Positions 17,527-26,104 of a stretch of DNA of 64,000 nucleotides are shown here, piece by piece. This stretch comes from JAAZZY01 sp964612505 (GTDB taxonomy: Bacteria; Chlamydiota; Chlamydiia; Chlamydiales; JAAZZY01): the NCBI GenBank assembly GCA_964612505.1, contig CAZTEX010000001.1, positions 1 to 64,000 of the forward strand, given 5' to 3'. How positions within the stretch are numbered: position 1 is the stretch's first letter; every line of letters begins with the position of its first letter. Below the pieces are notes generated by a model that saw only the letters and a program-made list of their open reading frames with translations, did no database searches and was not told the DNA's origin. The translations under genes and the position numbers were made by a program.

Positions 17527-18519
17527 TTAGTGGGTGTTGTAATATACTTCTTTGGGTAGTTGCTGATCTGGATTATCAAGATGTTTTGCCAAAAGCTCCG
17601 AAAGATAGGCATGATAGAGGAGCCCTTTTGAGCCAAAAGCTGAAAACACCCATGTTTTAGAATCTAGTCGAGAGATCATAGGAAGGCGAGATGGGGCATT
17701 GAGGCGAATGCCTGATTTTACTTCTATGAGATCATTTTTTGAAAACATCGGAAAATATTGGATAAGATCTGGCCAAAGAAGCTCAAGGGCAACTTGTCTA
17801 TTGGGGTTAAAATCAATGGGATCGCGCTCGAAGGTATTTCCTACATAGACCGATTGTTGATCAAAAGAGGGGAGAATATGAAGCTGATGAATAAGCAAAT
17901 TGTAGTCTAAAGAAAAATCATCAGGCCGCTTTAAAATGAGAGCCTGCCCTTTGAGAAGACTCAGCTTTAGGTTAGGAAAAAGTTTTTGGCAAGCATAACC
18001 TGAAGCATAAATGACATGATCAAATTCTTCTTTCATAGAATCTATAAAATAGGTTGACTGCAAAACAATTCCTAAAGAAAAGCATCGCATTTCTAAAGCA
18101 TTCAAATACTCTACAGCTTCTATCTGAATGGCGTTGGAAATCCAGACGCCTGCGAGGCCATAATCTGTATGAGGTGTAAATTCAACTTCTAAATACTTTT
18201 TTGCAGCTTCTTTAAAGCTCTCTACTTGTTTAGGGGTGTGAGCTGTCTTTAAAAGTTTAACAGGGTTGAAAAACTTTTTTTGTGTAAAGTTTTGCGTCTC
18301 GTTTAAAAGAGAGATGCTTCTGTTAAAACTTTTTTCTCCTTCCCAATTTAATTTACAATATAGGCCCGCAAAAGGATATAGAAGTTGAGCCAGAGCCGAT
18401 GTCCGATTCTCTGCTTTTTGAGGGTCAAACAGCATAATCTGGCTTTGCGGGGTTGCTTTTTTGCATTCTATGGCTAGAGCCAGTCCTGCAAGTCCGGCTC
18501 CCACAATGGCAATTTTCAT
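17527..18519 (-). CDS. FAD-dependent oxidoreductase (DAO family)
   Basis: 330 residues starting MKIAIVGAGLAGLALAIECKK, the GxGxxG dinucleotide-binding motif of flavoproteins. The later segments DHVIYASGYACQKLFPNL and GIRLNAPSRLPMISRL, and the closing FSAFGSKGLLYHAYLSELLAKHL, fit the DAO fold (glycine oxidase/DadA-like and the C-terminal oxidase half of MnmC). The SRLPMI and GSKGLLY segments are especially like the MnmC FAD domain, but no tRNA methyltransferase domain is attached, so the substrate is left open. Single gene on this strand between convergent and divergent neighbours. Confidence 0.82.
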   Translation of the reverse strand: MKIAIVGAGLAGLALAIECKKATPQSQIMLFDPQKAENRTSALAQLLYPFAGLYCKLNWEGEKSFNRSISLLNETQNFTQKKFFNPVKLLKTAHTPKQVESFKEAAKKYLEVEFTPHTDYGLAGVWISNAIQIEAVEYLNALEMRCFSLGIVLQSTYFIDSMKEEFDHVIYASGYACQKLFPNLKLSLLKGQALILKRPDDFSLDYNLLIHQLHILPSFDQQSVYVGNTFERDPIDFNPNRQVALELLWPDLIQYFPMFSKNDLIEVKSGIRLNAPSRLPMISRLDSKTWVFSAFGSKGLLYHAYLSELLAKHLDNPDQQLPKEVYYNTH

Positions 18520-18585
18520 AATGGGATAAATAGGGTGATTTCTACTTGAATAAATACTATAGTTTTGGGCTAAAAAGACAAGTAT

Positions 18586-19365
18586 ATGAAAAAGAAGCTT
18601 TTATTCCTAGGAACAGGCGCCTCTTCAGGCGTTCCCATGATTGGCTGTAGCTGCGACGTTTGTAAGTCCAATTCCCCCTATAATAAAAGGCTCAGGCCTT
18701 CTGTTTTACTTCAGCATGGTGAAAAAAATATTTTAGTAGATCCAGGCCCAGATTTTCGGGCGCAGGCGCTCAAATACCAAATTCAGCACCTCTCTGCGAC
18801 TATTATTACCCATGTACACTATGATCATATTGGTGGGCTAGACGATCTTCGTATTTTTTATTTTATTGAAAAGAAACCGATTCATTGCATGCTTTCTAAA
18901 GCCTCTTATGATGAAATTAAATTGAGATATTTTTATCAATTTCTTGAGCCTAAAGAGCAAAATAGCAAAACAGTTAAATTTGAATATTTAGTTTTACCTC
19001 GTGATCGTGGAGAGATTGATTTTCATGGCTTGCATTTTCAATACCTGACTTATTTTCAAGGAGACATGCCGGTTTTAGGTTTACGGATAGGATCACTAGC
19101 TTATATTACAGATATTCGTAGGTATCCAGAAACTATTTTTGAAGATCTAAAAGGTGTAGAGACTCTGATTGTCAGCGGGCTACGGTATAGTTCTTCACCA
19201 GTTCATTTTTCAATTGAAGAATCGATGATTTTTGCTGAAAAAGTAGGGGCTAAAAGAGTATATTTTAACCATATTGATCATGAGCTTGATCACGAGTCAA
19301 CTAATGCCAGGCTTCCTGATTGGGCGAGACTAAGTTATGATGGTCAAGTCATAGAATTTGATTAA
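18586..19365 (+). CDS. phnP: MBL-fold metal-dependent hydrolase, PhnP-like
   Basis: 259 residues. The metallo-beta-lactamase signature is HVHYDH in TIITHVHYDHIGGLDDLR; further ligands are likely in SLAYITDIRR and YFNHIDHELDHES. An N-terminal CSCDVCKS cluster gives the extra zinc site typical of PhnP-like phosphodiesterases. In Chlamydia a phnP-like gene lies beside hflX, as here. The name reflects family similarity; without a phosphonate (C-P lyase) cluster the physiological substrate is probably a different cyclic phosphate or nucleotide. Confidence 0.88.
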   Translation: MKKKLLFLGTGASSGVPMIGCSCDVCKSNSPYNKRLRPSVLLQHGEKNILVDPGPDFRAQALKYQIQHLSATIITHVHYDHIGGLDDLRIFYFIEKKPIHCMLSKASYDEIKLRYFYQFLEPKEQNSKTVKFEYLVLPRDRGEIDFHGLHFQYLTYFQGDMPVLGLRIGSLAYITDIRRYPETIFEDLKGVETLIVSGLRYSSSPVHFSIEESMIFAEKVGAKRVYFNHIDHELDHESTNARLPDWARLSYDGQVIEFD

Positions 19366-19379
19366 CTAAAGGATCTTAA

Positions 19380-20678
19380 TTGAACGAAGATACAACGCAA
19401 CATAAAGAAAAAGCTCTTTTACTTGGCTTTTATGCACATGGTACAGATAAACCGATTTGTCAAGAGCACCTCGAAGAATTGAGGCAATTAGCTTACACTT
19501 TTGGGATCGAAGAGACGGAAAAGTTTCCCTCACTTTTAAAAGGTATCGATTCGGCCACTTACATGGGTTCTGGTAAAGTGAGCGAGCTAGTTAACTACGT
19601 AGAAGCAAATGACTTTACCCTTGTGATTATCGATGAAGAGATTTCTCCTGCCCAGCAAAGGAATTTAGAAAAAGCCTTCAAGCGCCCAGTCATGGAAAGA
19701 TCCGAAGTGATCTTAGGTGTTTTTGCTCAGCGAGCTCAAACCAAAGAAGCTAAACTACAAATTGAACTGGCCCAAGCAAAATATCAAATGCCAAGATTAA
19801 AACGTCTCTGGACTCACCTTTCTCGCCAGCGCGGGGGATCGAGCTATACAAAAGGGGAAGGGGAAAAGCAGTTAGAGATTGATAAAAGACTTTTGAAAAA
19901 GCAAATTCAAAAACTTGAGCAAGAACTCAAAGAAGTTTATCAACATCGGATGACTCAGCGCTCTAGGCGCCTCAGAGCTTCTATCCCATCTTTTGCAATT
20001 ATCGGCTACACTAACGCAGGAAAATCGACTCTTTTAAAAGCCCTTACTAATGCGGATGTTTTAGTTGAAGACAAGCTTTTTGCAACGCTGGATACAGCGA
20101 CAAAACAATTCACCTTACCTGATAATCAAAAAGTTTTGCTAATTGATACAGTGGGATTTATTCGAAAACTACCTCACACTTTGGTAGCAGCCTTTAAAAG
20201 CACCTTGGAAGAGTCTCTTTATACAGATATTTTATTGCATGTAATAGATGTTTCCAACCCGATGGCTATTGAACAAGCTGAAACAACACTCCAAGTTTTA
20301 AAAGATCTTCATGTGGATCGAAAACCCATGATTACCATTTTAAACAAAGTAGATCAGTGTAATCAAAAAGCAGTGATTGGTCGCTTCAGAACAATGATGT
20401 CCCATACAGTTCAAATTTCTGCTTTAAAAAAAGAGGGTTTTGAAGATCTCTTTGAAACGATGCGAAAGTTTTTGGAAGGTACCACGACCGTTATGCAGCT
20501 TAAAATTCCCCAAAAAGATTATAAGTTTTTTAGTGAAATTTTAAGACTGGGGCAAGTCATTGAGAAAGACTATGAAGGCAATGATATTGTAGTTACAGCC
20601 AGTTGCCCTCTTCACTTAGCAGCTCGTTTGGAACCCTTTCGGCTCTCTCCTCAGGAAATGAGCTCTTTTGAAGTGTAA
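19380..20678 (+). CDS. hflX: GTPase HflX
   Basis: Ribosome-binding GTPase that splits or rescues 70S ribosomes under stress. 432 residues: an N-terminal HflX domain (FTLVIIDEEISPAQQRNLEKAF, ERSEVILGVFAQRAQTKEAKLQ), a coiled-coil linker, then the G domain with G1 GYTNAGKST, G3 DTVGF and G4 NKVDQ. The Arg-Gly-Gly-rich hinge RQRGGSSYTKGEGEKQLE is diagnostic. The start is TTG at 19380, with AAGGA about 7 bases upstream, 14 bases after the PhnP-like gene; no suitable ATG lies nearby. The two are likely co-transcribed. Confidence 0.95.
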   Translation: MNEDTTQHKEKALLLGFYAHGTDKPICQEHLEELRQLAYTFGIEETEKFPSLLKGIDSATYMGSGKVSELVNYVEANDFTLVIIDEEISPAQQRNLEKAFKRPVMERSEVILGVFAQRAQTKEAKLQIELAQAKYQMPRLKRLWTHLSRQRGGSSYTKGEGEKQLEIDKRLLKKQIQKLEQELKEVYQHRMTQRSRRLRASIPSFAIIGYTNAGKSTLLKALTNADVLVEDKLFATLDTATKQFTLPDNQKVLLIDTVGFIRKLPHTLVAAFKSTLEESLYTDILLHVIDVSNPMAIEQAETTLQVLKDLHVDRKPMITILNKVDQCNQKAVIGRFRTMMSHTVQISALKKEGFEDLFETMRKFLEGTTTVMQLKIPQKDYKFFSEILRLGQVIEKDYEGNDIVVTASCPLHLAARLEPFRLSPQEMSSFEV

Positions 20679-20771
20679 GATTCAAATAAAGCTTTCACAA
20701 AACTCTTTATGTTTTCTTAATAATAGAAGGTTAAACTAGCCCTTCTAGAAATTAGTAAGAGAAATTTTGTG

Positions 20772-22428
20772 ATGAGTTTTACAGTTACATCAAAATATGA
20801 GAATTTTTTTGAGATTAATTCATTAAAAGGCAATTCAAGAATAGAAAGCCAAAATGGAGAGACCTTAAAAGAGGAGCCCGCCATCCAACTCGCTCAGCAA
20901 GTAATCAATAGCTCAACGATCGATAGTAATCGTAGTTTAGAAGAGTTTGAATTTGAGCTGAAAGAAAATGCATCGATTTTTAATAAGCCATGGAATGAAC
21001 TAACTCTTGCTGAAAAAGTAGAGTTGATCATTGGAGGTATCTTTCTAGGGCTTCCTTATGCTGCTTATAAAGGGGTGGGGTATTGCGCGCGCGCGGCTTT
21101 AGAAAAACTAAGCTGTTTAAAAGACTATACCCAATATGTACTTAAGCAGATTGGACAAGCAATAAAGCTCATTGTCGCAAAAATAAAAGAGAAAAGTTTT
21201 CAAGCAGCACAATATTTAATAGACTCTGTGTTACTTCCATTGTGTGAAAAAGTAAAAAGAATCGTACATTCTATCTATCAATACACTGCTCAAGCAGTTC
21301 AATTTGCTGGAGAGAAGCTCAAAGATGCATCAAGTTGGACCTATGAACATATTCTGACGCCACTAGGTCATTTGATCCAAACAGTAGTAAGCGAGATCTC
21401 TGACTTTGCTACTCTAGTGTGGAATAAAACAATAGACGGCTTTCAGTTTGCGGGAGAAAAACTTAAAGATGGTGCAATTTGGACTTATGAACATATTCTG
21501 ACGCCACTAGGTCATTTGATCCAAACTGTCGCGAGCAAGATCATAGAGGTTGCTAATCTAGTGTGGAATAAAGCAATAGAAAATTTACAGTTTGCCGGAG
21601 AAAAACTTAAAGATGCATCAAGTTGGATCTATGAACATATTCTGACGCCACNNNNNNNNNNNNNNNNNNNNNNNNNNNNNNNNNNNNNNNNNNNNNNNNN
21701 NNNNNNNNNNNNNNNNNNNNNNNNNNNNNNNNNNNNNNNNNNNNNNNNNNNTAGGTCATTTGATCCAAACTGTAGTGAGCAAGATTGCCGACGTTGCCAC
21801 TCTAGTGTGGAGTAAAACAATAGAAGGTTTGCAGTTTGCCGGAGAAAAAGCCAAAGAAGCTTCCCTTTGGATAAAAGATTCTATTTTAGTCCCATTTTTA
21901 AATCTTATTGCCAAAGCTGGTAAGACTGCAGGTGATAGCATTATGCGGTTTGTTCAGCTCATTTGGAAAGAAATAGTCTTAGGAGCATCTAAAGTTCAAG
22001 CTGGGGCTAATTGGTCTTATGAGCATGTAATTGTTCCATCAGCACATTTTGTAAGCGTTGTTTGTATTCAAACTCTTGAAGTCTTAAAGTACTTAAAAGA
22101 TATAATATCTGAAAAACTTTCGCAAGGTTACACATTTGTCTCTCATCTAGTATCGAATGCTTTTGAAAAGGGAAAAAAAACGATGTCTTCGATTAAGGAT
22201 CGTTATATTCAACCTCTATATAACCGTAGTTGTGAAAAGATTAATGACCTTTATCAAAATACTATTTGGCCAGCAGCTGAAAAGGTGAATCATTTTGTTA
22301 TAGAGACTATTCCTGAATGGGGAGAGCGTTCAATAAAAAGATCAAAAGAAGCCTTTAATAATATAACAGAAAGAGTTTATCAATCTTCAAATTATTTCTT
22401 CGGTTATCATTCACCTAAAGCAGCATAA
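20772..22428 (+). CDS. Repeat-containing helical protein, interrupted by the assembly gap
   Basis: One gene split on paper by 100 Ns. The left part reads in frame from ATG 20772 (a GTG at 20769 is also possible) to ...ILTP at 21651. The right part reads from LGHLIQTVV after the gap to the TAA at 22428. If the Ns are removed, the two parts join in frame at the exact centre of a repeat. The N-terminal 110 residues are acidic, with one hydrophobic segment (IIGGIFLGLPYAAYKGVGY). At least three near-identical 48-residue amphipathic repeats follow (FAGEKLKDASSWTYEHILTP...), then diverged repeats (ASKVQAGANWSYEHVIVP) to the end. No known family. Possibly a secreted or membrane-binding lineage-specific protein, by inference only. 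Confidence 0.75.
21303..21834 (+). repeat. Tandem 144-nt (48-residue) repeats spanning the gap
   Basis: Units start at 21303, 21447 and 21591, each exactly 144 bases apart and beginning with the codons for FAGEKLKD. The third unit is cut by the Ns. The next recognisable unit start is at 21835, which is 144 bases later once the 100 Ns are removed. A run of about 35 bases centred on the ACGCCACTAGGTCATTTGATC region is identical in units 1 and 2 and also flanks the gap. True copy number is unknown. Confidence 0.9.
21652..21751. other. Scaffold gap of exactly 100 N
   Basis: A run of 100 Ns, a conventional placeholder for a gap of unknown size. It falls inside a tandem repeat, so the real length is probably zero or a multiple of 144 bases, not 100. 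As written it shifts the reading frame by one base. Confidence 0.98.
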
Positions 22429-22504
22429 AAATGCTAAATCTATCCTTTATATAACCTTAACAAAAAAAAGATAATCTTTTCAGAAAAAAAAGAGGTCTTT
22501 TCCT

Positions 22505-22828
22505 ATGTATTGCTCACCCTGTCCAAGCTATAACAATAGCTTGCCGTGCCCAAGTTACAACAATAATTATAACTGTGGTAATTCATCTTATTTTAACCCA
22601 TATTGCAGCAGTAGAAGTTGGAATCCTTATTCTTTTAACCCAATCTGTAGTTCTTTAGGATCTCTTCACTCTTGGAATGCATATTATCCCCATTCTACAA
22701 TCGGTAGTAGAAATTGTAACTTTCAAAGTTCTCCGGCCAGGGAATTGGCAAAGTTAGTTGCCGTCTTTGCACTTTCGGGTATTATCGTATTATCTGTTCA
22801 CTGCTATCACAGCTTGAACACTTACTAA
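22505..22828 (+). CDS. Small Cys/Tyr/Asn/Ser-rich protein with C-terminal membrane helix
   Basis: 107 residues of unusual composition. The first 80 residues are dominated by Cys, Tyr, Asn, Ser and Pro, with repeated CPSYNN motifs (CSPCPSYNNSLPCPSYNNN) and about ten cysteines. One hydrophobic helix follows near the C-terminus (LVAVFALSGIIVLSV). There is no N-terminal signal peptide, so it would be tail-anchored or inserted through a non-Sec route. An AAGAGGT element lies 9-10 bases before the ATG. The Cys-rich, low-complexity head recalls disulfide-linked chlamydial envelope or inclusion proteins, but no homology is claimed. It converges on the J-domain gene 20 bases away. Confidence 0.65.
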   Translation: MYCSPCPSYNNSLPCPSYNNNYNCGNSSYFNPYCSSRSWNPYSFNPICSSLGSLHSWNAYYPHSTIGSRNCNFQSSPARELAKLVAVFALSGIIVLSVHCYHSLNTY

Positions 22829-22848
22829 CACCAAAGCAAATAAAATGG

Positions 22849-24693
22849 CTATTTTCCAAACCAGGCGCAAATTTGAGTGAAATAGCTTTGTTTGACTTTC
22901 TGGCAAAATGCAGAAGAGTAATAATTGTTGCACTTGTCGGGGTGAATGCGCCTTGCCAGCTCTCTGTAGAACTTTTTCTGTTTTGAGCTATCCAAAGGGT
23001 AGTCGGGAGCAATAAGAGATTGAATAAAGCAATTAGCTGGCGTGGATGTCGCTAATTCATCAAATGGAGTTTTTAAGACTTTTTGAATGGCGCAACTTAA
23101 GCTATGCTCACTTAAATTGGCAACACGCTCGCTTAACTCCGTCATATTTCCACTTGAAAAAGGGGATATTTCTGTGAAATTACAAGAAGGGGTTGAGGTG
23201 AAAGCAGTTGAGAAAAAGTTAGAGCCATATCGATATGCTCTTTTAGAGCTTTCATTCAATAAGTCTAAATCTTGTGATAAATTTTTAATAAAAAGAAGAT
23301 TAAAGAGCTGATCATATAAAGCGTTTTGCAGTGTATCTCTAGGTCGTAACAAGTAGCTATGGTGGTAGCGGTTAATATCTTGCCAAACTTTTTTGATTAA
23401 AAGCAGGCAAGAAATTAATTTGTAAAGTGGATAGATGGGTTCAACATATGAAGAGAACTGGTTTGAAATAAAAGAAAGTGCACCTCCAAGAGCTAATATT
23501 TTTGAAGCAGTAAAGAAAATATTTTTATAGCTTTTGTTTGATAAAGGGTGAATTAAATCTGAGTATAAAAAAATGGTTCGGACAATTGTTCGTAAGCTTT
23601 GAAAAATTTGTGAAAAAGTCGTTGGGGAAGAACTTATATATAAATCATAACCGGACAAAAAAAATTCAAGTAATAGGTAGAGCTTCTTGCCATGGGCAAT
23701 CTGAGGGAAAGGGTCATTAATGTGGGCTTTTAAAATAAGAAGTTCTGTAGGATTTAGATGGAAATTGACTTTTTTTGCAAAGAGAAGTGGTTGCTGCTTG
23801 TCTTTGAAATTAGTCGCTTTTGGGTAAGGTACTTTTGCATGGCTTAGAGCAAGAAAGGTAGTTAAAGAGGGATTTAAAATAGCATAGTGATAAGGGGAGT
23901 AAAGGCTTAGATCATCTGATTGTCTTGGAAGTTGTAGACTAAGGCCCCACTGAGCGAGCCTTAAAATAATAATCGGATTATTAGCTATGACCGCAATGTG
24001 GAAAAGGTTTTTTAAATCTGTTGTTTGCAGTGTGAGTAATTTTGATCCAAACACATGATGCAGTGCTTCGACAACCTCATTTTTATGCTGAAAAATGGCC
24101 CATAGAAGCGCATTGAAAACATCCAAAGCATTAAACTTGTCAATATTGAGTTGAAGGTAGTTAATTAATTCTTTTACGTTTAAAGATAATATCTGTTGAA
24201 TCAATTCATTTGTTTTATCTTCATTAAAAATTTGCTGATACTTTTTTATTTCTTCTGAGAGCTCTTGAAGCTGTTCAGAAGCAATGTCTTTAATGTTTGC
24301 GAACTCTTCGGGCTTTAGCTCGTAGAGAGCATTGCAAGTGTTGGCAAAAATAGTTCCCAGAATCTCTCCAAAAAATTGCTTATTTAAATGCGCATCCTTT
24401 TTCATAATCAATTGATCAACAACGGAAGGGCGATGGTTTGCTTCTATGTTAATAGAAGCTTCATTGGCCATTAAATGATAGGCTACGGCGATATTTTTTT
24501 TACTTAAAGCAACTTCAACAGGATAATGTCCTGAAGGCAAAGGTTGATTAATTAATTCAGGGTGATCGGTAAGGTATTCGATCGTTTTTTTTGATTCGTG
24601 AGTTATAAGAAGTTTTTGAAGTTGTTTTTTTTGATCAATTAGAGGATCGGAAGGAAAAAAATAAGACGATAATTTTGCAATTGAATTAAACAT
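22849..24693 (-). CDS. Ankyrin-like protein with C-terminal J domain
   Basis: 614 residues. The N-terminal half has helix-loop-helix repeats of ankyrin type (TIEYLTDHPELINQPLPSGH, YPVEVALSKKNIAVAYHLM, and later LKNLFHIAVIANNPIIILRLAQWGLSL). A hydrophobic pair of segments lies around residues 400-445 (ILALGGALSFIS, LYKLISCLLLIKKVW). The extreme C-terminus reads FYRELARRIHPDKCNN, carrying the J-domain HPD tripeptide at residues 584-586, after a short helix that could be J-domain helix II. J domains stimulate Hsp70 ATPase; ankyrin repeats bind proteins. A second protein of this kind occurs at 52435-53718. Function is unknown; a host-directed role is inferred. Confidence 0.7.
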   Translation of the reverse strand: MFNSIAKLSSYFFPSDPLIDQKKQLQKLLITHESKKTIEYLTDHPELINQPLPSGHYPVEVALSKKNIAVAYHLMANEASINIEANHRPSVVDQLIMKKDAHLNKQFFGEILGTIFANTCNALYELKPEEFANIKDIASEQLQELSEEIKKYQQIFNEDKTNELIQQILSLNVKELINYLQLNIDKFNALDVFNALLWAIFQHKNEVVEALHHVFGSKLLTLQTTDLKNLFHIAVIANNPIIILRLAQWGLSLQLPRQSDDLSLYSPYHYAILNPSLTTFLALSHAKVPYPKATNFKDKQQPLLFAKKVNFHLNPTELLILKAHINDPFPQIAHGKKLYLLLEFFLSGYDLYISSSPTTFSQIFQSLRTIVRTIFLYSDLIHPLSNKSYKNIFFTASKILALGGALSFISNQFSSYVEPIYPLYKLISCLLLIKKVWQDINRYHHSYLLRPRDTLQNALYDQLFNLLFIKNLSQDLDLLNESSKRAYRYGSNFFSTAFTSTPSCNFTEISPFSSGNMTELSERVANLSEHSLSCAIQKVLKTPFDELATSTPANCFIQSLIAPDYPLDSSKQKKFYRELARRIHPDKCNNYYSSAFCQKVKQSYFTQICAWFGK

Positions 24694-24755
24694 GTATTAA
24701 ACATTTTAAAAAGAAAAATATTTAAACAATTTTATGAGGTTTTAATAAAGAGAAA

Positions 24756-26096
24756 TTATGAAATTAACTGTAAAGAGGGCTCAAAAACTTCTCCAAGAAG
24801 TGTTTGATGATTAAAATTATTAACTTTGATGTGTTGTAGCGTTCCAATCATTGAGTCATCTCCTTCAAATAGAGCATTTTTCCAACAACGAGTGCGTCCT
24901 TTTAAAAAGCGAGGATCTTTTGCACTTCTTTTTTCTACTAAAATCTCAGCTGTTTTTCCAACCATTGCTTGGCGTTGTTTCTTATATATCTCTTCTTGCA
25001 AGCTCATTAGCATTTGCAAGCGCTCTTCTTTTTCTTCATTTGGAACGGTATCTTTAAAGCGAGTCGCTGGAGTTCCTTTGCGTTCAGAATAAGTATAGAT
25101 AAAGGCAACAGAGTACTCGATTTGTTTTAAAATATTATAGGTTTCCATGAACTCTTCGTGTGTTTCAGTAGGAAAACCAACAATAATATCAGTTCCTAAA
25201 GCCGCGTTGGGGACTATTTCTTTAAGAAGAGCTACTTTGTCTAAATACTCCTGCAAAGTGTAAATGCGATGCATTTTCTTTAAAATACGGTCTGAGCCAG
25301 CTTGAATAGGGAAGTGGATAAATTCACACATCGAGGGAAGGTCGCGAATCGCTTCCATCAACTGGCGTGTAATATCCACGGGATGAGAGGTCATAAATCG
25401 AATGCGTTCAATTCCGTTTATTTTATCTAGTTGATAAAGTAAGTCATGAAAAAGGCAACTCCATTCGGGTTGATCTTTACCATAACTATTTACGTTTTGG
25501 CCTAAGAGGGTAATTTCTTTGTACCCTTTAGAGGCTAAAATTTGACATTCTTTGATAATTTCTTGAGGAGGCCTTGAAACCTCAGGTCCTCGTGTATAGG
25601 GGACAACGCAGTATGTACAAAACTTATCACATCCGCGAATAATAGAAATGTAAGCTTTGACTTTATCGTCTCGTTTAGCTCCAGCATAATCTAATTCTTC
25701 ATGGAATTTAGTTTGCACTCCTAAGCTTTTTTCTCCGGTTGCAAGAACTTCATCTAATGTTTCATTTAACTTGTGATAGTCATTGGTTCCTAAAACAAAA
25801 TTAACATGAGGTATCTTTCTAAAAAGAGAGGCTTTTTTAGCATTAGCCATGCAGCCCGTGACACCAATAATTTGGTCTGCTTTCTTTTTACGGCCAAGCA
25901 GACCTAATTTTCCCATTACTTTACGTTCTGCCAAATCACGAATGGAACATGTATTAAAAATAAGGAGGTCTGCATTGATTTCATCTTGGAGCCAAACCAT
26001 TCCCCGTTTTTCTAATTGACCACGCATGACTTCGGTGTCAAGTTCATTCATTTGACATCCGTAAGTGACAATGTAATAAGTTTTGGGTTCTTTCAT
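24756..26096 (-). CDS. miaB: tRNA-2-methylthio-N6-dimethylallyladenosine synthase
   Basis: Radical-SAM methylthiotransferase that modifies A37 of tRNAs reading UNN codons. 446 residues: an N-terminal UPF0004 domain with conserved cysteines (TYGCQMNELDTE, FNTCSIRDLAERK, GVTGCMANA), the radical-SAM motif CDKFCTYCVVPYTRG binding a 4Fe-4S cluster, and a C-terminal TRAM domain (EILVEKRSAKDPRFLKGRTRCWK). Length and motif order match MiaB rather than MtaB or RimO. It is 8 bases downstream of pnp on the same strand, suggesting an rpsO-pnp-miaB unit concerned with RNA. Confidence 0.96.
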   Translation of the reverse strand: MKEPKTYYIVTYGCQMNELDTEVMRGQLEKRGMVWLQDEINADLLIFNTCSIRDLAERKVMGKLGLLGRKKKADQIIGVTGCMANAKKASLFRKIPHVNFVLGTNDYHKLNETLDEVLATGEKSLGVQTKFHEELDYAGAKRDDKVKAYISIIRGCDKFCTYCVVPYTRGPEVSRPPQEIIKECQILASKGYKEITLLGQNVNSYGKDQPEWSCLFHDLLYQLDKINGIERIRFMTSHPVDITRQLMEAIRDLPSMCEFIHFPIQAGSDRILKKMHRIYTLQEYLDKVALLKEIVPNAALGTDIIVGFPTETHEEFMETYNILKQIEYSVAFIYTYSERKGTPATRFKDTVPNEEKEERLQMLMSLQEEIYKKQRQAMVGKTAEILVEKRSAKDPRFLKGRTRCWKNALFEGDDSMIGTLQHIKVNNFNHQTLLGEVFEPSLQLIS

Positions 26097-26104
26097 ACGT
26101 TGTC

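Noticed and set aside
21629..21820. Minus-strand frame across the N gap
   Set aside because: It depends on translating Ns and crosses the collapsed repeat; the gene is on the plus strand.
21303..21834. A CRISPR array or phage repeat
   Set aside because: The repeat is in frame, 144 bases long and coding, with no spacers; no cas genes, integrases or transposases were seen in the window.
24826..25092. Plus-strand ORF of 88 codons inside miaB
   Set aside because: It is a shadow of the TRAM-domain end of miaB, whose motif order is intact.
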